The notes: generated by a model from the letters alone, not told the origin. DNA of 64,000 nt from Lentzea sp. NBRC 105346 (GCF_030269605.1 NZ_BSTQ01000016.1:124001-188000), one strand, 5' to 3'; shown: positions 18,401 to 25,653, counted from the stretch's first letter. Numbers and translations are program-made.

Positions 18401-20283
18401 CCCTGCATGGCGAACCGCTGGCAGCCGCCGCCCCAGTAGTCCCATTGCTGCGAGTAGGTGCCCGCGGCCGTCGAACAGCCGGTGATGTCGAGGGCCTTGC
18501 CGGAGTGCACGGGTCTCATGGAGACCCAGCCGTCACCCGCCCAGTCGTTGGCATCGAACGATGTCGCCCGGAACTTGTAGGTCTTGCCGGGTTGCAGCCA
18601 CCCGTCGGGGACCTTCCAGGTGGCGACGCTGCCCGAGGGGACGCCGAAGACCCAGTAGTCGTTGATCAGGTTGTTGTCGGCGTCGTAGACGTAGAAGACC
18701 GCGGTGACGGTGCCGCCGTCGGGGTCGCTGACGCGGAACGACAGCGTCGGCGTCGTCGAGCGCGTGTAGGTCTGGCCGTTCGAGTCGCCGCGGTCGGAGA
18801 CGTCGAGGCCGGTCGCGGGGTCGGGCCGGGTGTTGTAGTCGACGTTGAGGTGCGGGACCCCGCCGGCCTGCGCCGAGTCGAACTTCTTCCAGGCGTAGTT
18901 GTCCTGCTCGTTGGCGGCCTTGGCCATGATGCCGAGGACGTTGGAACCGTTGTCCGCGCCGAGCTGGATCAGGCCGCGGATGTCGCCACTCACCCAGCCG
19001 TCGTTGCACGCCGAGCCGTAGCCCTTGGTCTCCGTGCTGGTGGACCAGCGGGTGTACCACGGGGGCTGGTTGCCCCAGTTCGTGCCGGAGTTGATCAGGC
19101 CGGTGTCCCAAAGCTCCCAGCCGCGCGCATCGCACGACCACGAGTGCCACTCATAGAGGTACAAGCGGGCGCTGTGGATGCGCCTGCCCTTGAGCTGGCT
19201 GACGTCGAAGTTGAAGTAGCTGCGCGCGATGGTCGCGCCACCGTCGAACGTGCCGAGCCGCAGGTCGGTGTCGCCGCCGGTGTCGCGGACCGTGCCGGTC
19301 TGGACGTACTTGTCGTACTGCGGGCCGATGTCGACGGCCGGGTCGATGACGACGGGGTACTGGGTGTCCTTGGCCTGCAGGAGGTTCTCGTCGGCGGTGA
19401 GCTTCAGCTGACCCGGTGCGACCTCGAGGCCGAGCGGGACGCGCTTGAGCGGGTCACCGGACTTCTCGTTCTTGCGGGCGTCCCACATCTCCGGACGCGG
19501 GATGGAGCCGACGACCTCGCCCTTGGCGTTCAGCAGGTCGGTGTTGCCGTCGTCCTTGCGCTTCGCGGTGGCACCCTTGGTGCGCATCGGCAGCGTGAGC
19601 TGGACCGGCTTCTTGGGGCGTTCCTTCAGGATCAGGAACTGCTCGAAGCCGGTGCGCGTGGCCTCGACGACGAGGTCGGTGCCGGGCTCGACGTCGGCGT
19701 AGGTGGCCTTGCGGCCCTCGAGCTTGGGCTCGGGCAGCTTCCCCGCCCACTGCAACGCCACCTCGGCGTCGCCATAGCGAACGACGGCCAGATCGCGGGT
19801 GTTCTGGTCACCGCCGGCCTTGGCGATCACCAGATCACGAGGGTGGGCCTTGGGGGCGATGGTGCCGTCCGCGCGCTTCTCCAGCGTCAGGTCGACCGGG
19901 ACCCACGCGTCACCGCGCTTGACGCGGATCGGCCCCGCGCTCAGCTCGCTGGTGATCTTGCCGTCCGGGTTGACGAAGGTGGAGACGCTCTCGGTGCGTT
20001 CGTTCAGCGCCTCGACCCGGATCTTGTGCAGGGCCGCGGTGGCGCGGGCGGACGGGATGTCCGCGGCCTCGTTGGAGGGCGGAAGCTGTTGCTGCGGCTT
20101 GGTTTCCGCGTGCGCCTCGGGTGCCGCGTAGTCGATCGCGACCACGGATCCGGACACTCCGACGAGCAACGCCAGGGCATAAGAAAGGGACCGCACGAGA
20201 ATGCTCGGTCGGTCCCCGGTTTCGGGCAGAAATGATCTGTGTCTGAACGGCGAATGGGCGCGCGCGAACACACTCCGAGTCAT
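12487..20283 (-). CDS. Giant RHS-repeat polymorphic toxin with lectin, HINT and C-terminal toxin regions
   Basis: This 2598-residue protein begins with a signal or anchor segment (about residues 30-59, SYALALLVGVSGSVVAIDYA). In order it has a beta-rich N-terminal part; a ricin-B lectin domain at about 595-718 ending QKWRLDP; a CBM4/9-like carbohydrate-binding segment at about 1070-1175; many RHS/YD repeats (YAYDDKGRLREVWDP, YTYDDSGHVTEVG); the RHS core RLYHPGTGRFWSVDP near 2236; a HINT autoprotease-like domain from about C2366/S2371 (SFTPDTPVVLADGT) to VHNC at 2510-2513; and a final tip of about 85 residues. RHS shells encapsulate the tip, which is released by autoproteolysis. The tip has TRKAAVGAARRDAK and GKGGHVHVDY, suggesting a nuclease-like toxin of unassigned family. 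Confidence 0.93.
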   Translation of the reverse strand: MTRSVFARAHSPFRHRSFLPETGDRPSILVRSLSYALALLVGVSGSVVAIDYAAPEAHAETKPQQQLPPSNEAADIPSARATAALHKIRVEALNERTESVSTFVNPDGKITSELSAGPIRVKRGDAWVPVDLTLEKRADGTIAPKAHPRDLVIAKAGGDQNTRDLAVVRYGDAEVALQWAGKLPEPKLEGRKATYADVEPGTDLVVEATRTGFEQFLILKERPKKPVQLTLPMRTKGATAKRKDDGNTDLLNAKGEVVGSIPRPEMWDARKNEKSGDPLKRVPLGLEVAPGQLKLTADENLLQAKDTQYPVVIDPAVDIGPQYDKYVQTGTVRDTGGDTDLRLGTFDGGATIARSYFNFDVSQLKGRRIHSARLYLYEWHSWSCDARGWELWDTGLINSGTNWGNQPPWYTRWSTSTETKGYGSACNDGWVSGDIRGLIQLGADNGSNVLGIMAKAANEQDNYAWKKFDSAQAGGVPHLNVDYNTRPDPATGLDVSDRGDSNGQTYTRSTTPTLSFRVSDPDGGTVTAVFYVYDADNNLINDYWVFGVPSGSVATWKVPDGWLQPGKTYKFRATSFDANDWAGDGWVSMRPVHSGKALDITGCSTAAGTYSQQWDYWGGGCQRFAMQGTGDGYYMFRARHSDQVLDVDNCGGDGARIKQMPGNANDCQRFRPDRLGNGQYRIIAKNNQKALDVDGATADNGSRIITFTPHDGLNQKWRLDPAPDPGVTVQWLTFTTDTVDPGAPFVSSVDYPNDNKWHKGAGQAGTFTFTPPNGTTDVHSYLWAIDAVPATEAVAGADGRATPSITPATDGQHTLNVRTKDRSGRLSAITSYTFHVGRAGLLRPAEGVRVPRRMQLQVDGEPAFTHVKFAWRRGPGAAVESDIPPANLTKADGSALGAGFVPLNSFGEFAVWNAVDTLGEAAGVVQVKAIMATDASGAGAYSTAWRTAVVDPSADDAASSSVGPGSVNLLTGDYSISSTDAEEFGLSVSRTSSSRDPKAGYQLQRQRLTVNQQKVSTDTAGFTGPTANIARNTERGHDSTDSLEITAPPSSQWNNSDTFASIEGDMNAGMRLGMKAGRTYRVTGWIYVPAATGLSPDWGRGLKISSFAKTPAGYQEWNSARPTAVDAWQQLTLDFTVPGDATEAFIRLYNGFAPNSGKKVYFDDLSLREITAPFGPVWETGAEVDSANIDYTRLTFPNEDTVQVEQAPGTSIWFTRTPDGKFWPEPGAEDLTLVKEGDIYRLSELDGSVTTFAKPAGTDTYLVDTATPPEQAGVNRFTYTNIDDQLRIHRVIAPQEPGIGDCTTTTPARGCEVLEYAYADTTTATASAYGDVKGQIKSIAAWTTDPATGTVSKVDVARYAYDDKGRLREVWDPRLASPLKTSYTYDDSGHVTEVGHPGDLPWKFDYGTAGSGDNNNGRLLRVRRDTLRPGSLDEVDGEIKSTIVYSVPLTRGAGGPHDMDGNAISSWAQADAPTDAVAVFGPEDPVTVNTATGQAPGADGYRAATIHYLNASGKEVNTATPGGFIDTSEYDRFGNVVRKLESSNRQLALGQSPNADTDLATLGLAQYDSKTRATWLDSRTTYSADGIDVIESLAPLHRIALNNDADKLVNARGISTSTYDEGKPDGAAYHLVTTQRTAARVVGVDGDQDVRVNKNEYGTPLGGESGWKLRKATKVITAAESAEPLEASTKYDAQGRARESRKIGSDGSDAGTMRSVFYTAGANPDDASCGNRPEWAGQACLVRAAGAITGHDAARMVGDVPVKRIESYTKFGEPERITETVAGKTRTTVNTYDGADRLATTKITGDLGDAVQEVSTDYDPNTGDALTTKFADGTKITRAFDKLGRLAKYTDADGAWTQTEFDRFGKPSKITDSLGTTQTFGYDRVAEPRGLLTSVTDSVGGTITTRYGPDEQIVGMDLPGGVRMDLQLDPAGVPVSRKYSRASDNTLIAASSIVENTQGQWLRHTGPGSDKRFAYDTLGRLTKVSDVSAATGLCTTRVYAFDRRTNRTGKTTRTGASSGECPDDQAQAAATETHTYDSADRMTDAGYVYDAFGRITSTPGGVTNSFYVNDLVRSQQTADTRMTWNIDPKLRQRSFATEHLVNGSWANAVTKVNHYAEDSDEPRWIAEDVTQNNNVTRNVSSPENDLAFTTSLSGDVTLQLTNLHGDVMATVPVSGTQLGAVTVLDTDEYGMPSADTPAAATARYGWLGGKQRSAEALGGVLIMGVRLYHPGTGRFWSVDPEDGGNATAYDYCTGDPVNCTDLDGRWGWFKKLVSVVAKVAEVVSYIPGPIGAVAGAVSAVAYAATGNYAKAAEMAVTAAANLVGAGAAVKVGIRAVKAASKAVPKLASRAVKSVRSVVSRGRGASCPIRNSFTPDTPVVLADGTTKPIGELVAGELVLAVNPETGEAKAEPIVEVIVGFGTKDLVDIDLDPSTPGVLTATSGHPIWVQGRGWVDADRLRTGDRVRGGDGATHAVASVRGLGWQPFTLVYNLNVANTHTFQVEADGLDLTVHNCAMRAPSYRGTDSGRIWPTRKAAVGAARRDAKASGGCATYRGPCGKGGHVHVDYRNSRGQIVETRHYVWKPVVQLARRIVRRHHKR

Positions 20284-20372
20284 GGTGAAACCCCCAGTCG
20301 ATCACGGCCACTTCCCCGGCCGCGGAACCTGACGCGGATCTAACGTCATCGCCGAATCCGATTTCTTCAGGT

Positions 20373-20388
20373 TGTGACCCAGGTCACA
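20373..20388. promoter_or_regulatory. CRP-type palindrome upstream of the RHS gene
   Basis: TGTGACCCAGGTCACA fits the TGTGA-N6-TCACA consensus of CRP-family regulators exactly. It is centred about 98 bases upstream of the RHS start, within a 350-base gap that holds no gene. Binding by a cAMP receptor protein homologue is an inference. Confidence 0.55.
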
Positions 20389-20571
20389 CCATTCGGCGAG
20401 CCTTTCGTTTCACGCCGAAGCTTTGGCGAACCTTCAGCAATCCCTCAGCCACCGGATCTCGACTTCGCGGGTTCGAAGAACGAGCGTTGAGCCGCGTCGT
20501 GGAAACGACGCTTCGGGCTGGTCACGGGCCTTTCCGCGGTAGCGCTCGTGACCACCGCCGCACGACAGCAC

Positions 20572-20611
20572 CGCGCCGGCGGATCCTCCTGCCCCGGATC
20601 CCGCCGGCGCG
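20572..20611. terminator. Terminator hairpin after the WXG100-like gene
   Basis: A GC-rich stem (GCGCCGGCGG paired with CCGCCGGCGC, extended by GGATCC bases with one bulge) lies 25-65 bases past the stop of the WXG100-like gene on the minus strand. It should end the YbaB/EspC/WXG100-like transcript before the RHS promoter. Confidence 0.7.
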
Positions 20612-20635
20612 CTCGCTGCGGCCAACCGGCACGCC

Positions 20636-21415
20636 TCAGGGTTTGATCCGCCAGTCCGTCGCGTCGCCGTCGTGCTCCGTGGCATCGGCGAACGACTCGG
20701 TGTCCGGCATCGCCCAGCCCAACGGCTTTCCCTTGATCGCGTTGCGCTCGGCGGCGACCGCGTTGGTCATGTCGTCGACCGCGACCGGCGTCCAGGCGAT
20801 GAAGGCGATGGCGGCGGCCAGTCCCGCCTTGAGGTTCACCGCGACGACAGTGGTCGTGGTGGTGGCCGCGATGCCCTCGGCGGCCCCCGCCGGAGCGCCG
20901 ACCCCGGTCGCCGTCAGCCCCAGCGCCAGTGCCAGCCCGGCGGCCAGCACGCCCAACGCGATCAGCAGGTTCATGGTGAACTTCTCGACCTGGATGGCGA
21001 GGGCGTCCAGCGACGTCTTGAACTGGGTCACCGCCTCCTTGATCTTGCCGAGCTGGGCGACCTGCTGGTCGACCGTCGCGCGGTAGGCGTCGGCGGCATC
21101 GCCCGCCCAGTAGTGCGCCTTCGCCGCACCGACGGACTTCGCGATCTCGTCGAGGGTGTTGGCGACCTGCCGCACCCACGCCTCGCCGGTCTCCCGGAGC
21201 CGCTGCGCGTCACCGTGCTCGGTCCAGATGTGCCAGATCCACTCCCAGAACTCGGCGACCTTCTTGCCGAGCGTCGCGAGGGCGTCGCCGAGGCTGGCCC
21301 GGACCGAGTCCGAAGGGATCCACTGAACCACGGTGTTGGCCCGGTCGAACAGGTTGCGGTACAGGCGATCGACGTCCTTGAGCTTCTCGTCGACCTTGTC
21401 CACCAACGGGTTCAT
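20636..21415 (-). CDS. WXG100-like type VII secretion-associated protein with C-terminal membrane segments
   Basis: The 259-residue protein has a long helical N-terminal half with a W-x-G turn at W103-A-G105 (AHYWAGDAADAYRATV), the signature of helical-hairpin ESX substrates. Hydrophobic segments follow near 149-167 (NLLIALGVLAAGLALALGL) and 190-205, then a short polar tail. Larger WXG-containing proteins of this type serve as ESX substrates or as docking partners for toxins. The start overlaps the EspC-like gene as ATGA. It lies directly upstream of the RHS gene, so a role in that toxin's export is possible but unproven. Confidence 0.75.
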   Translation of the reverse strand: MNPLVDKVDEKLKDVDRLYRNLFDRANTVVQWIPSDSVRASLGDALATLGKKVAEFWEWIWHIWTEHGDAQRLRETGEAWVRQVANTLDEIAKSVGAAKAHYWAGDAADAYRATVDQQVAQLGKIKEAVTQFKTSLDALAIQVEKFTMNLLIALGVLAAGLALALGLTATGVGAPAGAAEGIAATTTTTVVAVNLKAGLAAAIAFIAWTPVAVDDMTNAVAAERNAIKGKPLGWAMPDTESFADATEHDGDATDWRIKP

Positions 21416-21726
21416 CGCTGCGTGCCCTCGATCCGGTGCAGGTTCTCGTACTCTTCGTCCTCATAGGTCTTCGCGGTCGCCATCAGCTGGTTCTGGATCG
21501 CGGTGAACCCGTACATCGCCACCTGGAGCGCCTTCTCGACCGACCTGCGGGCGTCGTTGTACCCCTGCACCAACTTGTGTTCCTCGGCGGCGAAGGACAT
21601 CTCCTTGCTCGTCAGTTCGAGGACGCCGCAGTCGTAGATCGGCCCGCGGAGGTTCGCCGCGGCGTTCTCCCACACGCGAGCGTGCTGGCGCAGCTCGTCG
21701 ACGCCGACGTAGAAGTTGTCGCTCAT
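21412..21726 (-). CDS. EspC-like ESX secretion-associated protein
   Basis: The 104-residue protein is all-helical, begins MSDNFYVGVDELRQHARVW and resembles the EspC/WXG100-related group: a short leader with a VDELR motif, then two helices around a turn, with no signal peptide. Such proteins are co-secreted or act as helical partners in type VII secretion. It overlaps both neighbours by four bases (ATGA), forming a tight three-gene unit with the YbaB-like and WXG100-like genes. No core ESX genes (eccC, eccD, mycP) are in the window, so secretion would depend on machinery elsewhere. Confidence 0.72.
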   Translation of the reverse strand: MSDNFYVGVDELRQHARVWENAAANLRGPIYDCGVLELTSKEMSFAAEEHKLVQGYNDARRSVEKALQVAMYGFTAIQNQLMATAKTYEDEEYENLHRIEGTQR

Positions 21727-22376
21727 ACCGCCATCCCCATCCGACGTGCGACCGTCATGAGTTCGTCGATCGCCGGGCTCTGCGGCCTCGGGCTCGCGGG
21801 CGCACTGCGGCGGCGAAGTTCCCGCAGCACCTCTTCGAGCTCCGCCGAGACCTCGGTGTGCCGCCTGCTCGCGGCCCAGCCGGAGTCGACGGTCAGCCGG
21901 AGGATCTGCCCGGCCTGCGCTTCGCCGTGGACGTGGCCGCCACGGCTCTGCGCGGTCACGGGATGGTCGACGCTCTGCCCGAGCTGGTCGGTGAACGCCT
22001 CCAGGTCGGCGAACACCGCGTCGACCAGCCGGATCACGTCCTGCGGCGTCAGTTCGCCCGGCTGGGGCGCCTGCGGGTGGACCGGCTCGGGCGGCGCGCC
22101 GGCGAGCGCGTGCTCGGCGGCGAGGGCGGTCGCGTTGCCGGCCGCCGTCAGCACGGCGGTGCCGAGCTCACGTGGATCGATGCGCCGTTCCCACTGCTCG
22201 TCCAGCCGCACGGCGAGCACCTCACCCTGCTCTCCGACGATCACTCGTACGGCCTTGGCCGGGTCCGTGCCCGTCAGGCCGTCGGGATCCGGTTCGGCCG
22301 GCCGGTCGACCGGCTCGTCGTCGAACAGGTCGACTTCTTCTTCGTAGTCCCAGTCACGCCCAGACCAGTTGCCCAC
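21723..22376 (-). CDS. YbaB/EbfC-like protein of a type VII-associated operon
   Basis: The 217-residue protein has an acidic N-terminus, a strand-rich middle (KAVRVIVGEQGEVLAVRL) and a C-terminal part that resembles YbaB/EbfC proteins (GHVHGEAQAGQILRLTVDSG, then AELEEVLRELRRRS). Genes of this kind commonly precede EspC-like and WXG100-like genes in actinomycetes; the function is not established, and bacterial YbaB binds DNA. The GTG start at 22376 follows a hairpin that buries the ribosome binding site. glyS lies 71 bases upstream on the same strand. Confidence 0.62.
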   Translation of the reverse strand: MGNWSGRDWDYEEEVDLFDDEPVDRPAEPDPDGLTGTDPAKAVRVIVGEQGEVLAVRLDEQWERRIDPRELGTAVLTAAGNATALAAEHALAGAPPEPVHPQAPQPGELTPQDVIRLVDAVFADLEAFTDQLGQSVDHPVTAQSRGGHVHGEAQAGQILRLTVDSGWAASRRHTEVSAELEEVLRELRRRSAPASPRPQSPAIDELMTVARRMGMAV

Positions 22377-22377
22377 A

Positions 22378-22417
22378 GCGCCTCCCTTGCCGCGAAGTTA
22401 TGCGGCGAGGGAGGCGC
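22378..22417 (-). promoter_or_regulatory. Hairpin that sequesters the ribosome binding site of the YbaB-like gene
   Basis: On the minus strand a 16-bp stem (one G-U pair) with an eight-base loop ends one base before the GTG start. The 3' arm contains AAGGGAGG, the only Shine-Dalgarno candidate, paired with CCTCCCT in the 5' arm. The same structure follows the glyS stop by about 30 bases and could double as its terminator. Confidence 0.7.
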
Positions 22418-22447
22418 GGCTACAGCTGAATTCGGGAAACGTTCCGC

Positions 22448-23833
22448 TCAGCAGCCCAGCAGCCGGGCGGCCAGATACTGCTCGAGCTGGTCCATCGACA
22501 CGCGCTCCTGCGACATGGTGTCGCGCTCCCGCACGGTCACCGCGAGGTCGGTGAGCGTGTCGAAGTCGACGGTGACGCAGAACGGGGTGCCGATCTCGTC
22601 CTGGCGGCGGTACCGGCGGCCGATGGCGCCCGCGTCGTCGAACTCGACGTTCCAGTGCCGGCGCAGGGAAGCGGCGACGTCGCGTGCCTTCGGCGAGAGG
22701 TCGGCGTTGCGGGACAACGGGAGCACGGCGACCTTGACCGGGGCCAGGCGGCGGTCCAGCTTCAGCACCACGCGCTTGTCGACGCCGCCCTTGGCGTTGG
22801 GCGCCTCGTCCTCGGTGTAGGCCTCGAGCAGGAACGCCATCATCGGGCGGCCGACACCGGCCGCGGGCTCGATGACGAACGGCTTGTAGCGCGAGCCGGA
22901 CGCCTGGTCGAAGTACGACAGGTCCACACCGGAGTGCTCGGAGTGCGTCGTGAGGTCGAAGTCGGTGCGGTTCGCGATGCCTTCGAGCTCACCCCACTCC
23001 TGGCCGCCGAACTGGAAGCGGTACTCGATGTCGACGGTCCGCTTCGAGTAGTGCGACAGCTTCTCCTTCGGGTGCTCGTAGTGCCGCAGGTTCTCCTTGG
23101 CGATGCCGAGGTCGTTGTACCAACGGGTGCGCTCGTCGATCCAGTACTGGTGCCACTCTTCGTCCGTGCCCGGCTCGACGAAGAACTCCATCTCCATCTG
23201 CTCGAACTCGCGGGTGCGGAAGATGAAGTTGCCCGGCGTGATCTCGTTGCGGAACGACTTGCCGATCTGGCCGATGCCGAACGGCGGCTTCTTGCGTGAG
23301 GTCGTCTGCACGTTCAGGAAGTTGGTGAAGATGCCCTGCGCGGTCTCCGGGCGGAGGTAGTGCAGGCCCTCCTCAGTCTCGACCGGACCGAGGTGCGTCT
23401 TCAGCAGGCCGTTGAACATGCGCGGCTCGGTGTACTGGCCTCTGGTGCCGCAGTTGGGGCACGGCACGTCGGACACGTCGCCCTCGGCGACCTGCTTGCC
23501 GGTGCGCTCGGCGTACTCCTCGGACAGCGTGTCCGCGCGGAACCGCTTGTGGCACGAGTTGCACTCGATCAGCGGGTCGACGAACGCCTCGACGTGACCG
23601 GAGGCGACCCACACGTCACGCGGCAGGATGACCGACGAGTCCAGGCCGACGACGTCCTCGCGGCCGCGGACCATGAAGTTCCACCACTGGCGCTTGATGT
23701 TGTCCTTCAGCTCGACGCCGAGGGGACCGTAGTCCCAGGCCGACCTGGTACCGCCGTAGATCTCGCCACACGGGTAGACGAAGCCACGGCGCTTGCACAG
23801 GCTGACAACGGTCTCGATGCGGTCGGCTGCCAA
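22448..23833 (-). CDS. glyS: Glycyl-tRNA synthetase (alpha2 type)
   Basis: This class II aminoacyl-tRNA synthetase charges tRNA-Gly. The 461-residue length and the start [20 protein letters not shown] are those of the single-chain dimeric enzyme. Class II motif 2 lies in [26 protein letters not shown] and motif 3 near [14 protein letters not shown]; the C-terminal anticodon-binding domain begins near [12 protein letters not shown] zinc-type CNSCHKRF / CPNCG insertion is present. TTG 23833 is chosen with TGGAG six bases upstream. Its place next to the ArsR-Zur pair matches mycobacterial order. Confidence 0.97.
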   Translation of the reverse strand: MAADRIETVVSLCKRRGFVYPCGEIYGGTRSAWDYGPLGVELKDNIKRQWWNFMVRGREDVVGLDSSVILPRDVWVASGHVEAFVDPLIECNSCHKRFRADTLSEEYAERTGKQVAEGDVSDVPCPNCGTRGQYTEPRMFNGLLKTHLGPVETEEGLHYLRPETAQGIFTNFLNVQTTSRKKPPFGIGQIGKSFRNEITPGNFIFRTREFEQMEMEFFVEPGTDEEWHQYWIDERTRWYNDLGIAKENLRHYEHPKEKLSHYSKRTVDIEYRFQFGGQEWGELEGIANRTDFDLTTHSEHSGVDLSYFDQASGSRYKPFVIEPAAGVGRPMMAFLLEAYTEDEAPNAKGGVDKRVVLKLDRRLAPVKVAVLPLSRNADLSPKARDVAASLRRHWNVEFDDAGAIGRRYRRQDEIGTPFCVTVDFDTLTDLAVTVRERDTMSQERVSMDQLEQYLAARLLGC

Positions 23834-23936
23834 CGGGAACTCCAGGTCGGAAACGGTGTCGGGGGACCGCCAAGACTAACCGTTGGTGACAAACCTCTAA
23901 TGGGCGACCAGTGGTTTTGCTGCCTACGCTGCCCCC

Positions 23937-24620
23937 ATGGAGGACCGGCTGCGAGAACTCTGGGACTTCGCCGACCTGTCGGCGACCGAAACACGCTTCC
24001 GCGAACTGCTGGAGCACACGTCATCCGACGACGAGAAGGCGGAGGTGCTCACCCAGCTCGGGCGGGTGGAGGGCCTGCGCGGGGCGTTCGACGAGGGGCA
24101 CGCGCTGGTCGACCAGGCCGAGGACCTGGTCACCGCCGACAGCACCGCCCGCGTGCGGGTCCTGCTTGAACGCGGACGGTTGTTCCGCTCGGCCGGTGCG
24201 CCCGAGCAGGCGCAACCGCTGTTCATCGCGGCGTTCGTGCTGGCCAGGACACGCGGCGACCTGTTCCTCGCGGCCGACGCCGCGCACATGGCGGCGTTGA
24301 TCGACGACCCGGAGAAGTGGACCCGCCAGGGGTTGGAGATCGCCGAGAACTCCGACAACGAGCAGGTCAGGCACTGGCTGGGGCCGTTGTACAACAACCT
24401 CGGCTGGTACTACTTCGAGAACGAACGCTTCGACGAGGCGCTGGAGGCGTTCGACCGCTGTCCCGAGGGGTACGCGGAGTCCGGCAAGGCCAAGACCCTG
24501 AAGGCGCTGGGCAGACCGGAGGAGGCCGCCGAAGCCGCGCAGCGGGCGTTGGACCTGCTGCCGGACGACTCGCCGGACGAGTGGGTCGACGAGATGGAAG
24601 CGATCGCTAACGGGGAGTAG
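23937..24620 (+). CDS. Tetratricopeptide-repeat protein
   Basis: The 227-residue cytoplasmic protein consists of helical pairs of TPR type. The clearest repeats are LYNNLGWYYFENERFDEALEAF and KTLKALGRPEEAAEAAQRAL; an earlier one spans LLERGRLFRSAGAPEQAQPLF. TPR arrays mediate protein contacts; the partner is unknown. A TACGCT element at 23925-23930 lies six bases before the ATG with no Shine-Dalgarno box, so a leaderless transcript is likely. It is divergent from glyS and overlaps the convergent monooxygenase-like gene by 14 bases. Confidence 0.85.
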   Translation: MEDRLRELWDFADLSATETRFRELLEHTSSDDEKAEVLTQLGRVEGLRGAFDEGHALVDQAEDLVTADSTARVRVLLERGRLFRSAGAPEQAQPLFIAAFVLARTRGDLFLAADAAHMAALIDDPEKWTRQGLEIAENSDNEQVRHWLGPLYNNLGWYYFENERFDEALEAFDRCPEGYAESGKAKTLKALGRPEEAAEAAQRALDLLPDDSPDEWVDEMEAIANGE

Positions 24621-24981
24621 CCGGTCCGCCCGCCTCGCCGAGCCGCACGGTGAACGCGTCCTCGGCGAGGAGGCTGACCCGCTCGGTCGTCTCCCCGTCC
24701 ACGGCCGTGAGCAGCGGTTCGTACATCGCGGGCGCGTCGGTCTCGGCCTCGCTGAGCAACGGGATCACGTGCTCCCGCACGTCGAACGGCGACATCGCGC
24801 GCCGGTACGCGACGACCGAGTCGAACTCGGCGGTCAGCACCCAGCGGTCGTCGTCGTCCGTCGAGCGGCTGAGCTGGGCTTTCGTGCAACCGGGCTGCTT
24901 GGTGAGGAGCTCCAGCGCCTTCCGCGCGCGGTCGGCGAACGGGCCGGGGTCGGACACGCGGAAACGGCACACCAGCAGCAC
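24607..24981 (-). CDS. Antibiotic biosynthesis monooxygenase (ABM) domain protein
   Basis: The 124-residue protein has a single ferredoxin-like ABM fold: LLVCRFRVSDPGPFADRARKA, then GCTKAQLSRSTDDDDRWVLTAEFDSVVAYRRAM. Relatives are small dimers that act as quinol-type monooxygenases or have lost catalysis; which applies here cannot be decided. The C-terminal 35 residues extend past the usual domain. The GTG at 24981 is divergent from the small membrane protein gene, separated by only 17 bases. Confidence 0.75.
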   Translation of the reverse strand: MLLVCRFRVSDPGPFADRARKALELLTKQPGCTKAQLSRSTDDDDRWVLTAEFDSVVAYRRAMSPFDVREHVIPLLSEAETDAPAMYEPLLTAVDGETTERVSLLAEDAFTVRLGEAGGPATPR

Positions 24982-24998
24982 GGTGCAAGGATGTCACG

Positions 24999-25283
24999 GT
25001 GCCCCAGAACTCCAAACGCACCCTGCTGCCCGGCGACGGTCCCTTCGCACGCGTACCGGCCGCGGCCGTGTTCGTCGTCGTGCTGGGACTGTTCGTCGCG
25101 GGCGTGTGGATCGGCGGCGCGGTCGGCGCGGTGCTGCTGGGCGTGCTGATCCTGGGCGCCCTTGCGCTCCTGGCCGCCACGTGGCAGACGCTGACACCCG
25201 GAGCGCGGGTGTTGCGGGTGGCAGTCCTGCTCATCCTCGTGTTGATCACACTAGAATTGGTACTGAAAATCCCTACCAGGTGA
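24999..25283 (+). CDS. Small integral membrane protein
   Basis: The 94-residue protein has a polar N-terminus and three hydrophobic stretches (AAAVFVVVLGLFVAGVWIG, AVLLGVLILGALALLAATW, LRVAVLLILVLITLELVL). No function is recognised. It lies ten bases upstream of the ArsR gene and probably shares its transcript. The start is GTG with AAGGATG shortly upstream. The 3' end passes through an AT-rich stretch that contains TGAAAAT (25264-25270), just before the ArsR start. Confidence 0.72.
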   Translation: MPQNSKRTLLPGDGPFARVPAAAVFVVVLGLFVAGVWIGGAVGAVLLGVLILGALALLAATWQTLTPGARVLRVAVLLILVLITLELVLKIPTR

Positions 25284-25292
25284 GGTGCGGCC

Positions 25293-25640
25293 ATGACGGT
25301 CCAGTTGCACGGCGAGCACTCACCCGAGCGCCAGGCGGCACCCGTCCCGCCCCGCGCGGCCAGGACCCTGACCGCCGCCGGTGACCTGCTGCGCGCACTG
25401 GCCGCCCCGGTGCGCATCGCCATCGTCCTGCAGCTGCAGGAGAGCGACCGGTGCGTGCACGAACTGGTCGAAGCACTGGGCGTCGCGCAGCCGCTCATCA
25501 GCCAGCACCTGCGAGTGCTGAAGGCGGCCGGGGTCGTGCACGGCGAGCGCCACGGCCGCGAGGTCGTCTACCGGCTGGTGGACGAACACCTCGCGCACAT
25601 CGTGGTGGACGCGGTGACGCACGCCGAAGAGAAACTGTGA
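25293..25640 (+). CDS. ArsR/SmtB-family metal-sensing repressor
   Basis: The 115-residue winged-helix protein has the recognition region ELVEALGVAQPLISQHLRVLKAAG. The C-terminal helix reads DEHLAHIVVDAVTHAEE. Aspartate, +2 histidine, +13 histidine and +16 glutamate match the spacing of the alpha5 zinc site of SmtB and CzrA. It therefore probably senses zinc or a similar ion and releases DNA on binding. It is paired with zur exactly as in mycobacteria, where the ArsR member controls both genes. RBS AGGTGAGG precedes the ATG. Confidence 0.92.
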   Translation: MTVQLHGEHSPERQAAPVPPRAARTLTAAGDLLRALAAPVRIAIVLQLQESDRCVHELVEALGVAQPLISQHLRVLKAAGVVHGERHGREVVYRLVDEHLAHIVVDAVTHAEEKL

Positions 25641-25653
25641 CCGGGGAGAAGTT

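Noticed and set aside
12496-20235. Two very long plus-strand open frames (about 1044 and 1490 codons) opposite the RHS gene
   Set aside because: They are antisense to a clear RHS protein, have no domains, and are arginine/alanine/valine-rich as expected for shadow frames in high-GC DNA.
20636-22376. A complete ESX/type VII secretion system
   Set aside because: Only helper or substrate-like genes are present; no EccB, EccC, EccD, EccE or mycosin gene is found in the window.
23834-23936. T-box leader for glyS
   Set aside because: The 103-base gap is too short and shows no T-box consensus; it is shared with a divergent promoter.
25240-25292. Zur box ahead of the ArsR gene
   Set aside because: Only a TGAAAAT stretch is present; the opposite half of the expected palindrome is missing.
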